A DNA stretch of 64,000 nt from Streptomyces zaomyceticus. Its GTDB lineage: Bacteria > Actinomycetota > Actinomycetes > Streptomycetales > Streptomycetaceae. Made by a program: the position numbers and the translations under genes. Under the pieces are notes generated by a model. It was not told the DNA's origin and did no database searches. It saw only the letters and a list, made by a program, of their open reading frames with translations. How positions within the stretch are numbered: position 1 is the stretch's first letter; every line of letters begins with the position of its first letter. The stretch is taken from the NCBI RefSeq assembly GCF_014656215.1, contig NZ_BNBZ01000018.1:95000-158999 (forward strand). Direction: 5' to 3'. Positions 53,189 to 61,097 of the stretch are shown one piece after another.

Positions 53189-54499
53189 GTGAGCACGCAG
53201 GCCGGGAGGCGGACCGGGATCGGCCGGACGGCGGGAGCCCTGATCGCCGCGGTCGCGGCGGTGGGCGCGGTGACGGCGCTGCCCGTGCAGGCCCGCGCGG
53301 CCGAAGGGGCCGAGGGCACCGCGGTACCGCCGTACGCCTTCGACGGGTCCGCCCAGCGGGTGCGGGGCGCCGCCTCCAGCCTGGACGCCAAGGCCCTCAA
53401 GACCGGGCAGACGTACCGGGACACCCTCAAGAAGGACGGCAAGGTCTACTACCGGATCGACCTCGACACGAAGCGGAACACCTACGTGTCCGTCGTCGCC
53501 GTCCCCAAGCCCGGTGGCAAGGTCGAGTACGGCGACGGCTTCAAGGTCAGCATCCAGGACACCACCGGAGCCGAGTGCGGCTACCAGGAGGTCAACTTCG
53601 GCTCGGGGGAGTACGCCCGGCCGCTCGCCGCCTACGCCCGCCGGATCATCGACCCGGAATCCTCCAGCTGCCAGAAGGAGGGTGCCCACTACGTGCTCGT
53701 CGAACGCGAGTCGGCGGCGGTCTCCACCCCGGACGACTGGGAACTGGAACTCCGGCACGTGTCCGAGCCGCTCCTCAAGAAGGCGGGCCCCACCGAGCTC
53801 CCCGAGACCTGGGCATCGGCCACACCCGCCCCGCCGGCCGGAGGCCAGCAGAACAGGCAGGGCGGCGCCGGATTCCACGAGGCCGTCTCGCTCCGGGAGG
53901 GCGAGTGGCGGGCCGACATCCGGCCCGGTCAGACGCTCTTCTACCGCGTGCCCGTCGACTGGGGGCAGCAGCTCTTCGCCAGCGCCGAACTGGGCAGCGG
54001 CGCCGAGGGCGACTCCGTCAGCAACGCGCTCACCCTCTCGCTCGACAACCCGGCTCTCGGCTTCGTCGACATGAACACGGTCAGCTACGGCGGGGAGCCC
54101 ACGACGCTGGCGCTCGACCCGCTGCGGCCGGTGGCCCACGAGAACCGCCACACCTACGACAACGCCACCAGCGGCATGCGCTTCGCCGGCTGGTACTACC
54201 TGTCGGCCACGCTCAGCCCGGCGGTGGCCGAGGAGTTCGGCGACAAGGCGGTCCCGCTGACCCTGCGGGTCTCCGTGAAGAACGACGCCGAGCCCGGCCC
54301 CGGGTACGACGGCGACCCCGGGCCGTTCACCGTGACCGCCGACGACAAGGAAGCGGCGGCGAACGGCGCCACCGGCGCCCGGGCGACGGAGACGAACAGC
54401 GCCATGCGGGTCGTCGCGGCGGCCGGAATCGGCAGCGGCACGGTGCTGCTCCTCGGGCTCGGCGCCTGGACGCTGATCGCGCGGCGGCGGGCGGCGTAG
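53189..54499 (+). CDS. Secreted, C-terminally anchored protein of unknown family
   Basis: 436 residues. N-terminal signal peptide: Arg-rich head, hydrophobic AGALIAAVAAVGAVTALPV, cleavage near QARAAEG. The mature part starts with a beta-rich module (KTGQTYRDTLKKDGKVYYRIDLDTKRNTYVSVVAVPKPGG) that resembles a secreted adhesion or pre-peptidase C-terminal-like sandwich, repeated loosely around 245 (DIRPGQTLFYRVPVDWGQQLFASAEL). A single membrane helix near 410-430 and RRRRAA tail close it; no sortase motif. GTG 53189 follows GGGAGAAACGC. It converges with the kinase gene. I do not recognise the function. Confidence 0.75.
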   Translation: MSTQAGRRTGIGRTAGALIAAVAAVGAVTALPVQARAAEGAEGTAVPPYAFDGSAQRVRGAASSLDAKALKTGQTYRDTLKKDGKVYYRIDLDTKRNTYVSVVAVPKPGGKVEYGDGFKVSIQDTTGAECGYQEVNFGSGEYARPLAAYARRIIDPESSSCQKEGAHYVLVERESAAVSTPDDWELELRHVSEPLLKKAGPTELPETWASATPAPPAGGQQNRQGGAGFHEAVSLREGEWRADIRPGQTLFYRVPVDWGQQLFASAELGSGAEGDSVSNALTLSLDNPALGFVDMNTVSYGGEPTTLALDPLRPVAHENRHTYDNATSGMRFAGWYYLSATLSPAVAEEFGDKAVPLTLRVSVKNDAEPGPGYDGDPGPFTVTADDKEAAANGATGARATETNSAMRVVAAAGIGSGTVLLLGLGAWTLIARRRAA

Positions 54500-54518
54500 G
54501 ACGCCCGCGGGCGAGGGG

Positions 54519-55907
54519 TCAGATCTGGGCGAGGGCCCAGAATCCGACCGCGAAGCAGACCAGCGCCAGCAGCAGGACCGGGATCGCCACCTTCGGGGGC
54601 GGTCCCGGTCGGCGTACGGGGGCGGGGCCGGCCGCCGGGGCGGCGAAGGGCGCCCCGTACTGCCCGGGAACCTGATGCGGGTGAGCGGTGTATGGATGAG
54701 TAGGGGCTTGTCCGTACGGCGCGCCCGCGGTGGGGGTCTGCTCGAAGGAGGGGGTCGGATGCGTGGCCGGCGGAGGCAGGTGGAAGCTGCCCGTCTCGGA
54801 GGGAACGGGCACCGGCACGTGAGCCGGCACTCCGGCGGCGAGCGGGGCCGTACTCGGAGTGCCCGGGTGCGGTGGCTGGTACTGCGGCTGTGGTGGCTGC
54901 TGCGGGGGTGCTACGGGCAGCGGGCCGGGCGACGGCGCGGAACCGGGCGCGGCGCCCGTGGAGGCGCCCTGGACGGCCGCGGCGGGGTCGCCGGCGGGAC
55001 CGGAGGGAGCGGAGGCGTCGGCGGGCCCCAGAGGGCCCTGGGGGCCGAAGCCGGACGGCAGGGGACCGAGTTGGTCGAAGATCTCGACCCGGTCCTCGTC
55101 GGCGCTCGGCTCGGGAAGCATCTCGACGGCGGCGCTCAGCGCCTTCCGCGCGCCCGTCGCGGTCCGGAAGCGGGCCTGCGGATCGGGCTGGAGCAACCCG
55201 GCGAGCACCTGCCACAGAGGCTCTGGAACGCCCTGGGGCGCGCCGGGAGTGCCGTGGGCGACGAAGTGCTCGACCAGGGCCTGGGAGTCCGGCTTGCGGC
55301 CCTGGAGCAGATAGAGCGCGACCAGGCCCACGGCGAAGAGGTCCGCGGTGAAGTCCGGCTCGGCGCCGAGGAGCTGCTCGGGCGCGAAATAGCCGGGCGT
55401 GCCCACGACGTAGTTGGTCTCGGTGAGGCGCGGTTCGCCCTTACGCATGGAGATGCCGAAGTCGGAGAGCCGCAGATGCGGCCGGCCGGTGCCGGTCACG
55501 TCCAGCAGGATGTTCGCGGGCTTGATGTCCCGGTGCACGACCCCCTCGGCGTGCACCGTGGCCAGGCCCGAGAGCAGCTGGTCGAGCAGGACGCAGACGA
55601 ACCGGGGCGGCAGCGGCCCGTAGTCGCCGATGACATGGGCCAGCGAGCCGCCGGCGACGAGGTCCATGGTGAACAGGACCTTGTCGTCGTCCGCGGCCCA
55701 GCTGGCCGGCGCGAGGACATGCGGATGGTCGATCCGCATGGCCTGCTCGCGGACGAAACGGAGCAGCGTATGAGCGTCGCTCTGCAGGAGTACCTTGGCC
55801 GCCACATAACGCCGGCGACGGTGGTCCCAGGCGCGCCACACGGCGCCCGCCCCGCCCCGTCCGATCGGGTCGACCAACTCGTAACGCCCGGCGAAGACCT
55901 CACCCAT
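54519..55907 (-). CDS. Membrane-anchored Ser/Thr protein kinase
   Basis: 462 residues. The kinase domain occupies about 8-275 with all catalytic motifs: Gly loop GRGGAGAV at 16-23, Lys38 in VAAKVLL, HRD at 125-127 in HRDIKPAN, DFG at 149-151 and APEQ near 174. A Pro/Gln-rich linker of about 150 residues leads to one C-terminal membrane helix (VAIPVLLLALVCFAVGFWALA) with almost nothing outside, so it is unlikely to be a ligand receptor. Start 55907 (MGEVFAGRYELV) is the Hanks-kinase start. The XRE regulator gene lies 61 bp upstream on the same strand, suggesting a functional pair. Confidence 0.93.
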   Translation of the reverse strand: MGEVFAGRYELVDPIGRGGAGAVWRAWDHRRRRYVAAKVLLQSDAHTLLRFVREQAMRIDHPHVLAPASWAADDDKVLFTMDLVAGGSLAHVIGDYGPLPPRFVCVLLDQLLSGLATVHAEGVVHRDIKPANILLDVTGTGRPHLRLSDFGISMRKGEPRLTETNYVVGTPGYFAPEQLLGAEPDFTADLFAVGLVALYLLQGRKPDSQALVEHFVAHGTPGAPQGVPEPLWQVLAGLLQPDPQARFRTATGARKALSAAVEMLPEPSADEDRVEIFDQLGPLPSGFGPQGPLGPADASAPSGPAGDPAAAVQGASTGAAPGSAPSPGPLPVAPPQQPPQPQYQPPHPGTPSTAPLAAGVPAHVPVPVPSETGSFHLPPPATHPTPSFEQTPTAGAPYGQAPTHPYTAHPHQVPGQYGAPFAAPAAGPAPVRRPGPPPKVAIPVLLLALVCFAVGFWALAQI

Positions 55908-55968
55908 CGTGCTGCGCCCGCTCCCCGTTGCTTCGTCTTTCAGCGATGCCGGCCGGCTGCCGGCGGCG

Positions 55969-56517
55969 TCAGTTCTGGTGCGACTCGTAGTGGGCGACCG
56001 CGTCCGCGGTGCGCCCGGCGCCGTACACCCGGAGGAACTCTGCCAGTTCCGGGTGGGCAGGGGCGAGGGAGTCGGCGGCATCGATGATGTCGCCCGCCGC
56101 GGCTACGGAGCGCAGCAGCGACTGGATCTCGCGGACCACCCGGCGGACGGTCGGAGCACCGGAACCGGTGGTGGTCTGACCCGTGCTGGTCAGGACCGAG
56201 CCGCCCTGCGACTTCTTGACCTCGTCCATCCGGTCGGTGGCCTCGGCGGCGCTGACACTGCCGTCGGCGACCTGCACCGCGAGCTCCTGGAGCGCCTGGA
56301 CACGCTGGACCACGGCCGGGTTTCCGATCTTGGCCCGCTGGCCGCTCATCAGCTGGGACAGCATGGGCGCGGACAGTCCGAGCACGGCCGCGAGCCTGGC
56401 CTGATTGAGCCCGAGATCGTCGATCAGCCTACGGAAGAGCGCCCCCAGCGGCTCTCCGTACCAACTGCGCTGAAGCTCTCTGGCTCTCGCCGTGGCTTCC
56501 TGCTGCGCTGCGTCCAT
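55969..56517 (-). CDS. XRE-like helix-turn-helix regulator paired with kinase
   Basis: 182 residues. A helix-turn-helix of Cro/C1 type lies at about 28-75 (GALFRRLIDDLGLNQARLAAVLGLSAPMLSQLMSGQRAKIGNPAV). The remainder is a helical acidic region of unknown fold (TVRRVVREIQSLLRSVAAAGDIIDAADSLAPAHPELAEFLRVYGAG). It is just upstream of the kinase gene on the same strand; it may be its phosphorylation target or a partner. Start ATG 56517 with AAGACATGG upstream is not strongly supported by a ribosome site, GGGGAG about 10 bases before it. Target genes unknown. Confidence 0.85.
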   Translation of the reverse strand: MDAAQQEATARARELQRSWYGEPLGALFRRLIDDLGLNQARLAAVLGLSAPMLSQLMSGQRAKIGNPAVVQRVQALQELAVQVADGSVSAAEATDRMDEVKKSQGGSVLTSTGQTTTGSGAPTVRRVVREIQSLLRSVAAAGDIIDAADSLAPAHPELAEFLRVYGAGRTADAVAHYESHQN

Positions 56518-56645
56518 GTCTTCTCCCCATCCCTCGGTTCGCCACTGCGAACCTCGACGAGCATCTTACGGAGAGTGGTCGCCGACCGGGAGTCCCAATC
56601 CTTTTGCCGGACATGGGGGGTGACCCGGTACGCTGTCCTCGTTCC

Positions 56646-56718
56646 GGGGCCTTAGCTCAGTTGGTAGAGCGCTGTCTTTGCATGGCAGATGTCAGGGGTT
56701 CGACTCCCCTAGGCTCCA
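56646..56718 (+). tRNA. alaT: tRNA-Ala (anticodon TGC)
   Basis: A 73-nt cloverleaf: acceptor GGGGCCT with AGGCTCC (one G-U), discriminator A; anticodon loop TTTGCAT reads TGC; T arm GGGGTTCGACTCCCC. CCA is not encoded. Confidence 0.97.
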
Positions 56719-56727
56719 CGTGAATGC

Positions 56728-56768
56728 ACCCCTCTGACCTGCGAAAACGCAGTCAGGGGGGTGTTTTT
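56728..56768 (+). terminator. Terminator after tRNA-Ala
   Basis: ACCCCTCTGAC (56728-56738) pairs with GTCAGGGGGGT (56752-56762), with an inner TGCG-AAAA-CGCA stem and a following T-run (GTTTTTG): an intrinsic terminator of classical type. Confidence 0.92.
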
Positions 56769-56857
56769 GTGCCACGGAAGGCCGATTTCTCCCGATTTAG
56801 CGGGCGGGTTTCCCGGCTCCGGGGCGGCGGGCGGGGAGACCTCCACGGGCGGCTCCG

Positions 56858-56901
56858 CGACGACTCCGCGTCGACTCCGCGTCGACTCCACGTCGACTCC
56901 A
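56858..56901. repeat. 11-bp tandem repeat, four copies
   Basis: CGTCGACTCCG/A is present four times head to tail (first copy CGACGACTCCG). It is intergenic, with no visible function. Confidence 0.7.
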
Positions 56902-57117
56902 CGAGTGGCTCCACGAGACCTTTCGGGCCGCTCCCCCGCGGGCCCGGAGCTCTCCGCATGAGGGGGCACTGGTCCGGACGGGTGGTGTTCATCGGAAGAA
57001 CTGCGCGGCAGCGGCGGTGTTCCGTGGAAATCGGGAGCGCATCCACATCATGAGGAAAGTACGTAAAGCGCGCAAACCGAAATGAACCATTCGGGAACGT
57101 CACGAAAGTGAGGGGCC

Positions 57118-57504
57118 ATGGCCACCGCCAAGGTCAAGCAGTTCTGGACCGCCTTCATCTCCGTCCTCTTCGCCCTGCTCGCCTCCGTCGGCCTGGCGGG
57201 CACCGCCGCCGCGACCCAGCAGCCGGCCGTGCAGCAGCCCGAGGAGCCGGCCGGCACGGCCGCCGGTACCGCCCCCGTCGTCGGGGAGCGCGCCGCTCTC
57301 GCCTCCGTACCGGCACAGCGGGCGCATCAGTGGCCGGTCGCCGGTGACCGTTCCCTGCCGCCCACCATCAAGCAGCGCATCGCCGCCGAGGCGCACGGTT
57401 CCTCCCCCGCCGCCCGGCACCGTTCCGCGGCCGGCGCGAGCGCCGTGGCCGAGAACGACGAGCCGGCCGCGCTGACGGAGTCGGCGCTCGCCGCTGCCGC
57501 GTAG
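57118..57504 (+). CDS. Small secreted Ala-rich protein
   Basis: 128 residues with a signal peptide: KVKQFWTAFISVLFALLASVGLAGTAAAT, cleavage near residue 32. The mature part is Ala/Pro/Glu-rich without cysteines or known motifs; PTIKQRIAAEAHG is a short conserved-looking amphipathic segment. It resembles small uncharacterised Streptomyces secreted proteins (possibly the DUF6344 group; not certain). ATG 57118 follows GTGAGGGGCC. It is followed by 583 bp of non-coding repetitive DNA. Function unknown. Confidence 0.75.
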   Translation: MATAKVKQFWTAFISVLFALLASVGLAGTAAATQQPAVQQPEEPAGTAAGTAPVVGERAALASVPAQRAHQWPVAGDRSLPPTIKQRIAAEAHGSSPAARHRSAAGASAVAENDEPAALTESALAAAA

Positions 57505-58087
57505 GGCGCGGGGAGACGATCATGCGCACTCCCCACACCTCACGACCGGCACGTCACGCGCCTCGGGCCTCACACCGTCACCGCGGAGGAACCCGGCTCG
57601 CGGGGCTTCATCAGGACCCGCAGGACCCCGGTAGCACCGCGGCAGGAGCACAGAGGATCCCGGCGCCACCGCAGCAGGCACGGCGAGACTCCTGGCGCCA
57701 CCGCAGCAGGAACCGCAGGACCGCAGGAGCGCCACGGCAGGATCCGGCCAGATCCCTCAGGACCCGGCTGGACCGCGTAAAGGCGAGCTGGACCCCAGCG
57801 GGACCCCGCAGAAGTCGGCAGGAACCCGTGGAGCCCAGCAACACCCGTCAGTACCGCGGCACCCGTGCAGCACCCAGCAGCACCCGGCAAGGCCTCGCCG
57901 GAACCCGGCAGCACGGAGCAGGCCTCGCCCGCCAGAACCCAGCAGAGCAAAGCCCAGCAGCTCAGCAGTGCCGGCAGCGCCAGTGGTGCCCAGCACCTCA
58001 GCAGCGCCAGCAGTGCCCAGCAGTTCAGCAGTGCCGGCGGTGCCAGTGGTGCCCAGCAGTTCAGCAGTGCCGGCAGTACCCGGTCGG
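57505..58087. other. Repeat-rich non-coding stretch
   Basis: 583 bp in which no frame shows Streptomyces third-base bias. From 57600 to 57780 the words GCAGGACC and GCAGCAGG recur; from 57955 to 58080 there is a 63-bp imperfect tandem duplication. A frame from ATG 57522 with GGGGAG six bases upstream is open to 58295 but runs through the repeats and over the neighbouring antisense gene; I do not call it a gene. Confidence 0.6.
57955..58080. repeat. 63-bp tandem duplication built from 9-bp units
   Basis: Copy A 57955-58017 and copy B 58018-58080 differ at about 8 of 63 positions. Each copy divides into 36 + 27 bp, both multiples of nine, from the sub-unit CAGCAGTGCC-like. It ends 7 bp from the stop codon of the DUF5324 gene. 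Confidence 0.85.
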
Positions 58088-58798
58088 TCAGCGGCGCTTG
58101 TCGCGTTCGGCGGCCTTCTCGGCTGCGGCCGCGGCTTCGGCCTCGGTCTCCTTCGCCTCCACCTCCGGGTCGAGGGGAGCCTCACTGTCGTCGACGGACG
58201 TCAGCACGGTGCCCTCGTCCACATCGGTGGGAGCGGGCGGTTCGACCAGCCAGTCGGGATTGGCCTGCTTGTCCCACCACCTCCAGGCGGCGTAGGCGCC
58301 GCCGACGAGAATGCCCAGGACCAACAGGCCCTTGGCGAGGCGTCCGGCCCTGGCCTGTCGCTCGTGCTTCTTCACGATCTTCTGGATTTCCTTCGGCGTC
58401 ACCTGACCGCGCAGCGCGGCCCAGGCGGCAGTGGAACGCGACCCGGCCTCCTCGAGGACGGGACCGGTCGCGGCGACCGCGTGCTCGACACGTGGAACGG
58501 TGTAGTCGGCCGCCTGACGGTAGGCCGAGCGGGTCTTGACCGCCGCGATCTGCGCGGCCGCGTCGACCCGCGGCGGTACATGCGGTGCGACGTACGAGTC
58601 GTACTGCTCACGGGCCTGCGCCCGGGCCTGTCGAGCGGCCTTCGAGACCTTCGGTGCGATCAGCACACGCGCCTCGTGGGCGTAGTGCGCGGCCTGGTCC
58701 TTCGCCGTGCCGGCGTACGGCGCCACCACTTCCGCGGCGTGCAGGACGCTCTCCTTCGCCGAATCTGACGCGGCGCGCACGCTGTCCATGCGGGTCAC
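58088..58798 (-). CDS. DUF5324 family protein
   Basis: 236 residues. A long helical Ala/Arg/Lys-rich N-terminal region (about 1-150, with regular DSAKESVLHAAEVVAPYAGTAKDQAAHYAHEAR repeats resembling apolipoprotein-like amphipathic helices) leads to one membrane helix (LAKGLLVLGILVGGAYAAW, about 165-182) and a Glu/Ala-rich tail. It begins MTRMDSVRAASDSAKES; ATG 58798 follows GGAGGAATCCC. It is characteristic of Streptomyces and lies next to the cyclophilin gene. Function unknown; membrane association is predicted. Confidence 0.85.
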   Translation of the reverse strand: MTRMDSVRAASDSAKESVLHAAEVVAPYAGTAKDQAAHYAHEARVLIAPKVSKAARQARAQAREQYDSYVAPHVPPRVDAAAQIAAVKTRSAYRQAADYTVPRVEHAVAATGPVLEEAGSRSTAAWAALRGQVTPKEIQKIVKKHERQARAGRLAKGLLVLGILVGGAYAAWRWWDKQANPDWLVEPPAPTDVDEGTVLTSVDDSEAPLDPEVEAKETEAEAAAAAEKAAERDKRR

Positions 58799-58973
58799 GG
58801 GATTCCTCCTCCTCGGTGGCGACGATGTCGGGTTTTCGCCTTTCCATCCTTTTCGGAATCATGCCCCCCGGAGCAAAGTCCGGCATGTGGGGCGGGCATC
58901 CGGGGCATGCGAGGATCGGACACGCCAGAGACAGACGTGACATGACGCGACATGACGTGGACGGAAGGCGACC

Positions 58974-59501
58974 GTGGCCGAGCAGCTGTACGCGATCCTC
59001 AAGACGAGCCTGGGTGACATCGAGGTGCGGCTGATGCCGTTCCACGCCCCGAAGACGGTCCGGAACTTCGTCGAGCTCGCCGGTGGTGAGCGTGAGTGGA
59101 CGCACCCGGCGACCGGCAAGGTCTCCTCGGACCCGCTCTACGACGGCACGGTCTTCCACCGGGTGATCAAGGGCTTCATGATCCAGGGCGGCGACCCGCT
59201 GGGGAACGGCACGGGCGGCCCCGGCTACGAGTTCGCCGACGAGTTCCACCCGGAGCTCTTCTTCGACCGCCCCTACCTGCTGGCCATGGCGAACGCGGGG
59301 CCGGGCACCAACGGTTCGCAGTTCTTCGTCACCGTCGGGGCCGCGACCTGGCTGAACCGCAAGCACACCATCTTCGGCGAGGTCGTGGACAAGGAGAGCC
59401 GGAAGGTCGTCGACGCGATCGCGACCACCGCGACCGACCCGCACACCGAGCGGCCGCTCCAAGACGTGGTCATCGAGTCCGTGGTGATCGAGAAGCGCTG
59501 A
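58974..59501 (+). CDS. ppiA: Cyclophilin-type peptidyl-prolyl isomerase
   Basis: 175 residues. It catalyses cis-trans isomerisation of prolyl bonds. Catalytic-site segments: GTVFHRVIKGFMIQGGDPLGNGTGGPGYEF (Arg of FHRVI), then LAMANAGPGTNGSQFFVTVGAATWLNRKHTIFGEV. No signal peptide, so cytoplasmic. GTG 58974 follows GGAAGGCGACC. The rhomboid gene starts 22 bp downstream, probably the same transcript. Confidence 0.96.
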   Translation: MAEQLYAILKTSLGDIEVRLMPFHAPKTVRNFVELAGGEREWTHPATGKVSSDPLYDGTVFHRVIKGFMIQGGDPLGNGTGGPGYEFADEFHPELFFDRPYLLAMANAGPGTNGSQFFVTVGAATWLNRKHTIFGEVVDKESRKVVDAIATTATDPHTERPLQDVVIESVVIEKR

Positions 59502-59523
59502 CTCGGAAGGGACGGCACCTCTC

Positions 59524-60408
59524 ATGGAACCGAAACCCTCCGAGCGGGCCCACGAGGGCCTGCCGCGCTGCTACCGGCACCCGGAGGCCGAGACCGGCAT
59601 CCGCTGCACGCGCTGCGAGAAGCCGATCTGCCCGCAGTGCATGGTCTCCGCCTCCGTCGGCTTCCAGTGCCCCGACTGTGTGCGCAACGGCTCGGGGACC
59701 GGTCACGCGGCCGACGCCAACCAGCCGCGGACGCTCGCCGGCGGCCGGGTGGTGTCGGACGACCGATTGGTCACCAAGATCCTCATCGGGATCAATCTCG
59801 CGGTGTACCTCGCCGTTCTGGCGTTCGGCGACCGGCTCGTCGACGAGCTCGTCCTCATCGGCTATGCCTTCAGCCCTGCGCTCGGCGAGGTCGTCGGGGT
59901 CGCGGACGGCGAGTGGTACCGGCTGCTGACCGCGACCGTCCTCCACCAGGAGGTCTGGCACATCCTCTTCAACGTGCTGGGCCTGTGGGTGATCGGCGGG
60001 ATCGTCGAGCCGGAGCTGGGCCGGATCCGGTACGCGGCCCTGTGCCTGCTCTCCGGTCTCTCCGGCTCCGCGCTGGCCTATCTCGTCGCCGCGCCCAACC
60101 AGCCCTCGCTGGGCGCCTCCGGCGTCGTCTACGGCCTGATCGGCGCCTGGGTGGTGCTGGCCCGGCGCCGGCGCCACGACATGCGTCCGGTGGTCCTCTT
60201 CGTGGCCCTGTCGCTGCTCATGACGTTCACCCGTCCGGGGATCTCCTGGGAGGCCCACGTCGGCGGTCTGGTCGCGGGCGTCCTGGTGACGTACGCACTG
60301 GTGCACGCGCCCCGGGCGCGCCGGGACCTGGTGCAGTACGGGGCCTGCGGGCTGATGCTCCTGATCGACCTGGGGATCGTCCTGGCCCGCTCGTCGGCGC
60401 TCACCTGA
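59524..60408 (+). CDS. Rhomboid intramembrane serine protease with Cys-rich N-domain
   Basis: 294 residues. The N-terminus holds Cys16/His19/Cys28/Cys31/Cys36/Cys39/Cys49/Cys52, a B-box-like zinc pattern. The membrane part has six to seven helices with the rhomboid dyad Ser199 (LGASGVVYG) and His245 (EAHVGGLVAG), and Asn150 in HILFN for the oxyanion hole. Such proteases cut membrane proteins. ATG 59524 follows GGAAGGGACGGCACCTCTC. It follows the cyclophilin gene and ends before the DnaA-box cluster. Substrate unknown. Confidence 0.93.
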   Translation: MEPKPSERAHEGLPRCYRHPEAETGIRCTRCEKPICPQCMVSASVGFQCPDCVRNGSGTGHAADANQPRTLAGGRVVSDDRLVTKILIGINLAVYLAVLAFGDRLVDELVLIGYAFSPALGEVVGVADGEWYRLLTATVLHQEVWHILFNVLGLWVIGGIVEPELGRIRYAALCLLSGLSGSALAYLVAAPNQPSLGASGVVYGLIGAWVVLARRRRHDMRPVVLFVALSLLMTFTRPGISWEAHVGGLVAGVLVTYALVHAPRARRDLVQYGACGLMLLIDLGIVLARSSALT

Positions 60409-60453
60409 GCGCACAGCGCTGTGGACGAGCTCTTCTGTGAGCTTTCCCCAGAG

Positions 60454-60654
60454 TTATCCACAGTGCGTGGCGGCCTCTCGGCACTCTGTGGGGAAAGACC
60501 GCGCCCCTCGCCTCTGACCTGGCGTTTCTCCAGGGAGGCGAGGGGCGTTCTGGGCTCCGGCGAGGGTGATTCCGGTCATACCGGCGTCAACCTCGTGCGA
60601 GTTATCCACAGATCTTCGTAAGTTATCCAGTGCTGTGCACAACGCTGTGGATAA
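60454..60654. promoter_or_regulatory. DnaA-box cluster between rhomboid gene and crgA
   Basis: Three perfect TTATCCACA boxes (60454-60462 plus, 60602-60610 plus, 60646-60654 minus), TTCCCCACA (60487-60495 minus) and a partial TTATCCAGT at 60622. Between the first and second groups lies a 13-bp nested hairpin. This is outside oriC, about 18 kb from it. Confidence 0.8.
60502..60547. terminator. Nested hairpin in the DnaA-box cluster
   Basis: CGCCCCTCGCCTC (60502-60514) pairs perfectly with GAGGCGAGGGGCG (60535-60547); CCTGG/CCAGG pair inside the loop. It probably terminates the rhomboid and crgA transcripts (convergent genes). Confidence 0.75.
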
Positions 60655-60702
60655 GTTCAGGGGAGAGCTTGACGAGCGGCCCGTACTGACGCTAGATCGC
60701 CG

Positions 60703-60957
60703 CTACTTCCACTGCGTGGAGACGCCGAAACCGGCCGCGATGAAGCCGAAGCCCACCACGATGTTCCAGTTCCGGATCGACTCGATCGGCATCGACCCGT
60801 CGGTGACGTAGAAGACCACGATCCACACCAGACCGATGGCGAACAGCGCCAGCATCACAGGCGCCACCCAGCTGCGGTTGGTCAGCTTGATACTGGTGGC
60901 CTGCTTCGCGGGCGGGGGCGTGAAGTCGGCCTTCTTGCGGATACGTGACTTCGGCAC
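60703..60957 (-). CDS. crgA: Cell-division inhibitor CrgA
   Basis: 84 residues with two membrane helices: PVMLALFAIGLVWIVVFYV (about 33-51) and NIVVGFGFIAAGFGVSTQW (about 65-83). CrgA in Streptomyces coordinates growth and FtsZ-dependent septation in reproductive hyphae; in mycobacteria it interacts with FtsZ, FtsQ, FtsI and CwsA. GTG 60957 starts VPKSRIRKKADF. It is transcribed toward the DnaA cluster and divergent from the DUF881 gene. Confidence 0.95.
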   Translation of the reverse strand: MPKSRIRKKADFTPPPAKQATSIKLTNRSWVAPVMLALFAIGLVWIVVFYVTDGSMPIESIRNWNIVVGFGFIAAGFGVSTQWK

Positions 60958-61097
60958 GAGGGACTCTCCTGTCGATGCGCTGCGTGACCGCGCAGGGAAC
61001 TGTGGCTGGCGCCGGGATGTGACGAAGGAGGACGACTGCGTCCCCCAGGCGTCCGTTAGCGTAGTGGTTCCGCGGCACCGAAGGGGATCAGGGTACG

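Larger units (their letters stand above)
56719..57117. other. Intergenic region after tRNA-Ala
   Basis: 399 bp with no convincing gene: terminator at 56728-56768, an 11-bp tandem repeat at 56858-56901, then GC-rich sequence. The last 100 bases are lower in GC and likely carry the promoter of the small secreted protein gene. No integrase or direct repeat of the tRNA 3' end is visible, so there is no sign of an inserted element. Confidence 0.5.

Noticed and set aside
52321..57117. Possible integrated element at tRNA-Ile or tRNA-Ala
   Set aside because: No integrase, no repeated tRNA 3' end, and normal composition; both tRNAs are followed directly by intrinsic terminators.
57522..58295. Plus-strand frame with GGGGAG ribosome-like site after the small secreted gene
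   Set aside because: Low third-position GC, runs through tandem repeats and over antisense DUF5324; only ribosome profiling could revive it.
57968..58768. Plus-strand 266-residue frame
   Set aside because: Antisense to DUF5324 and starts in the 63-bp repeat.
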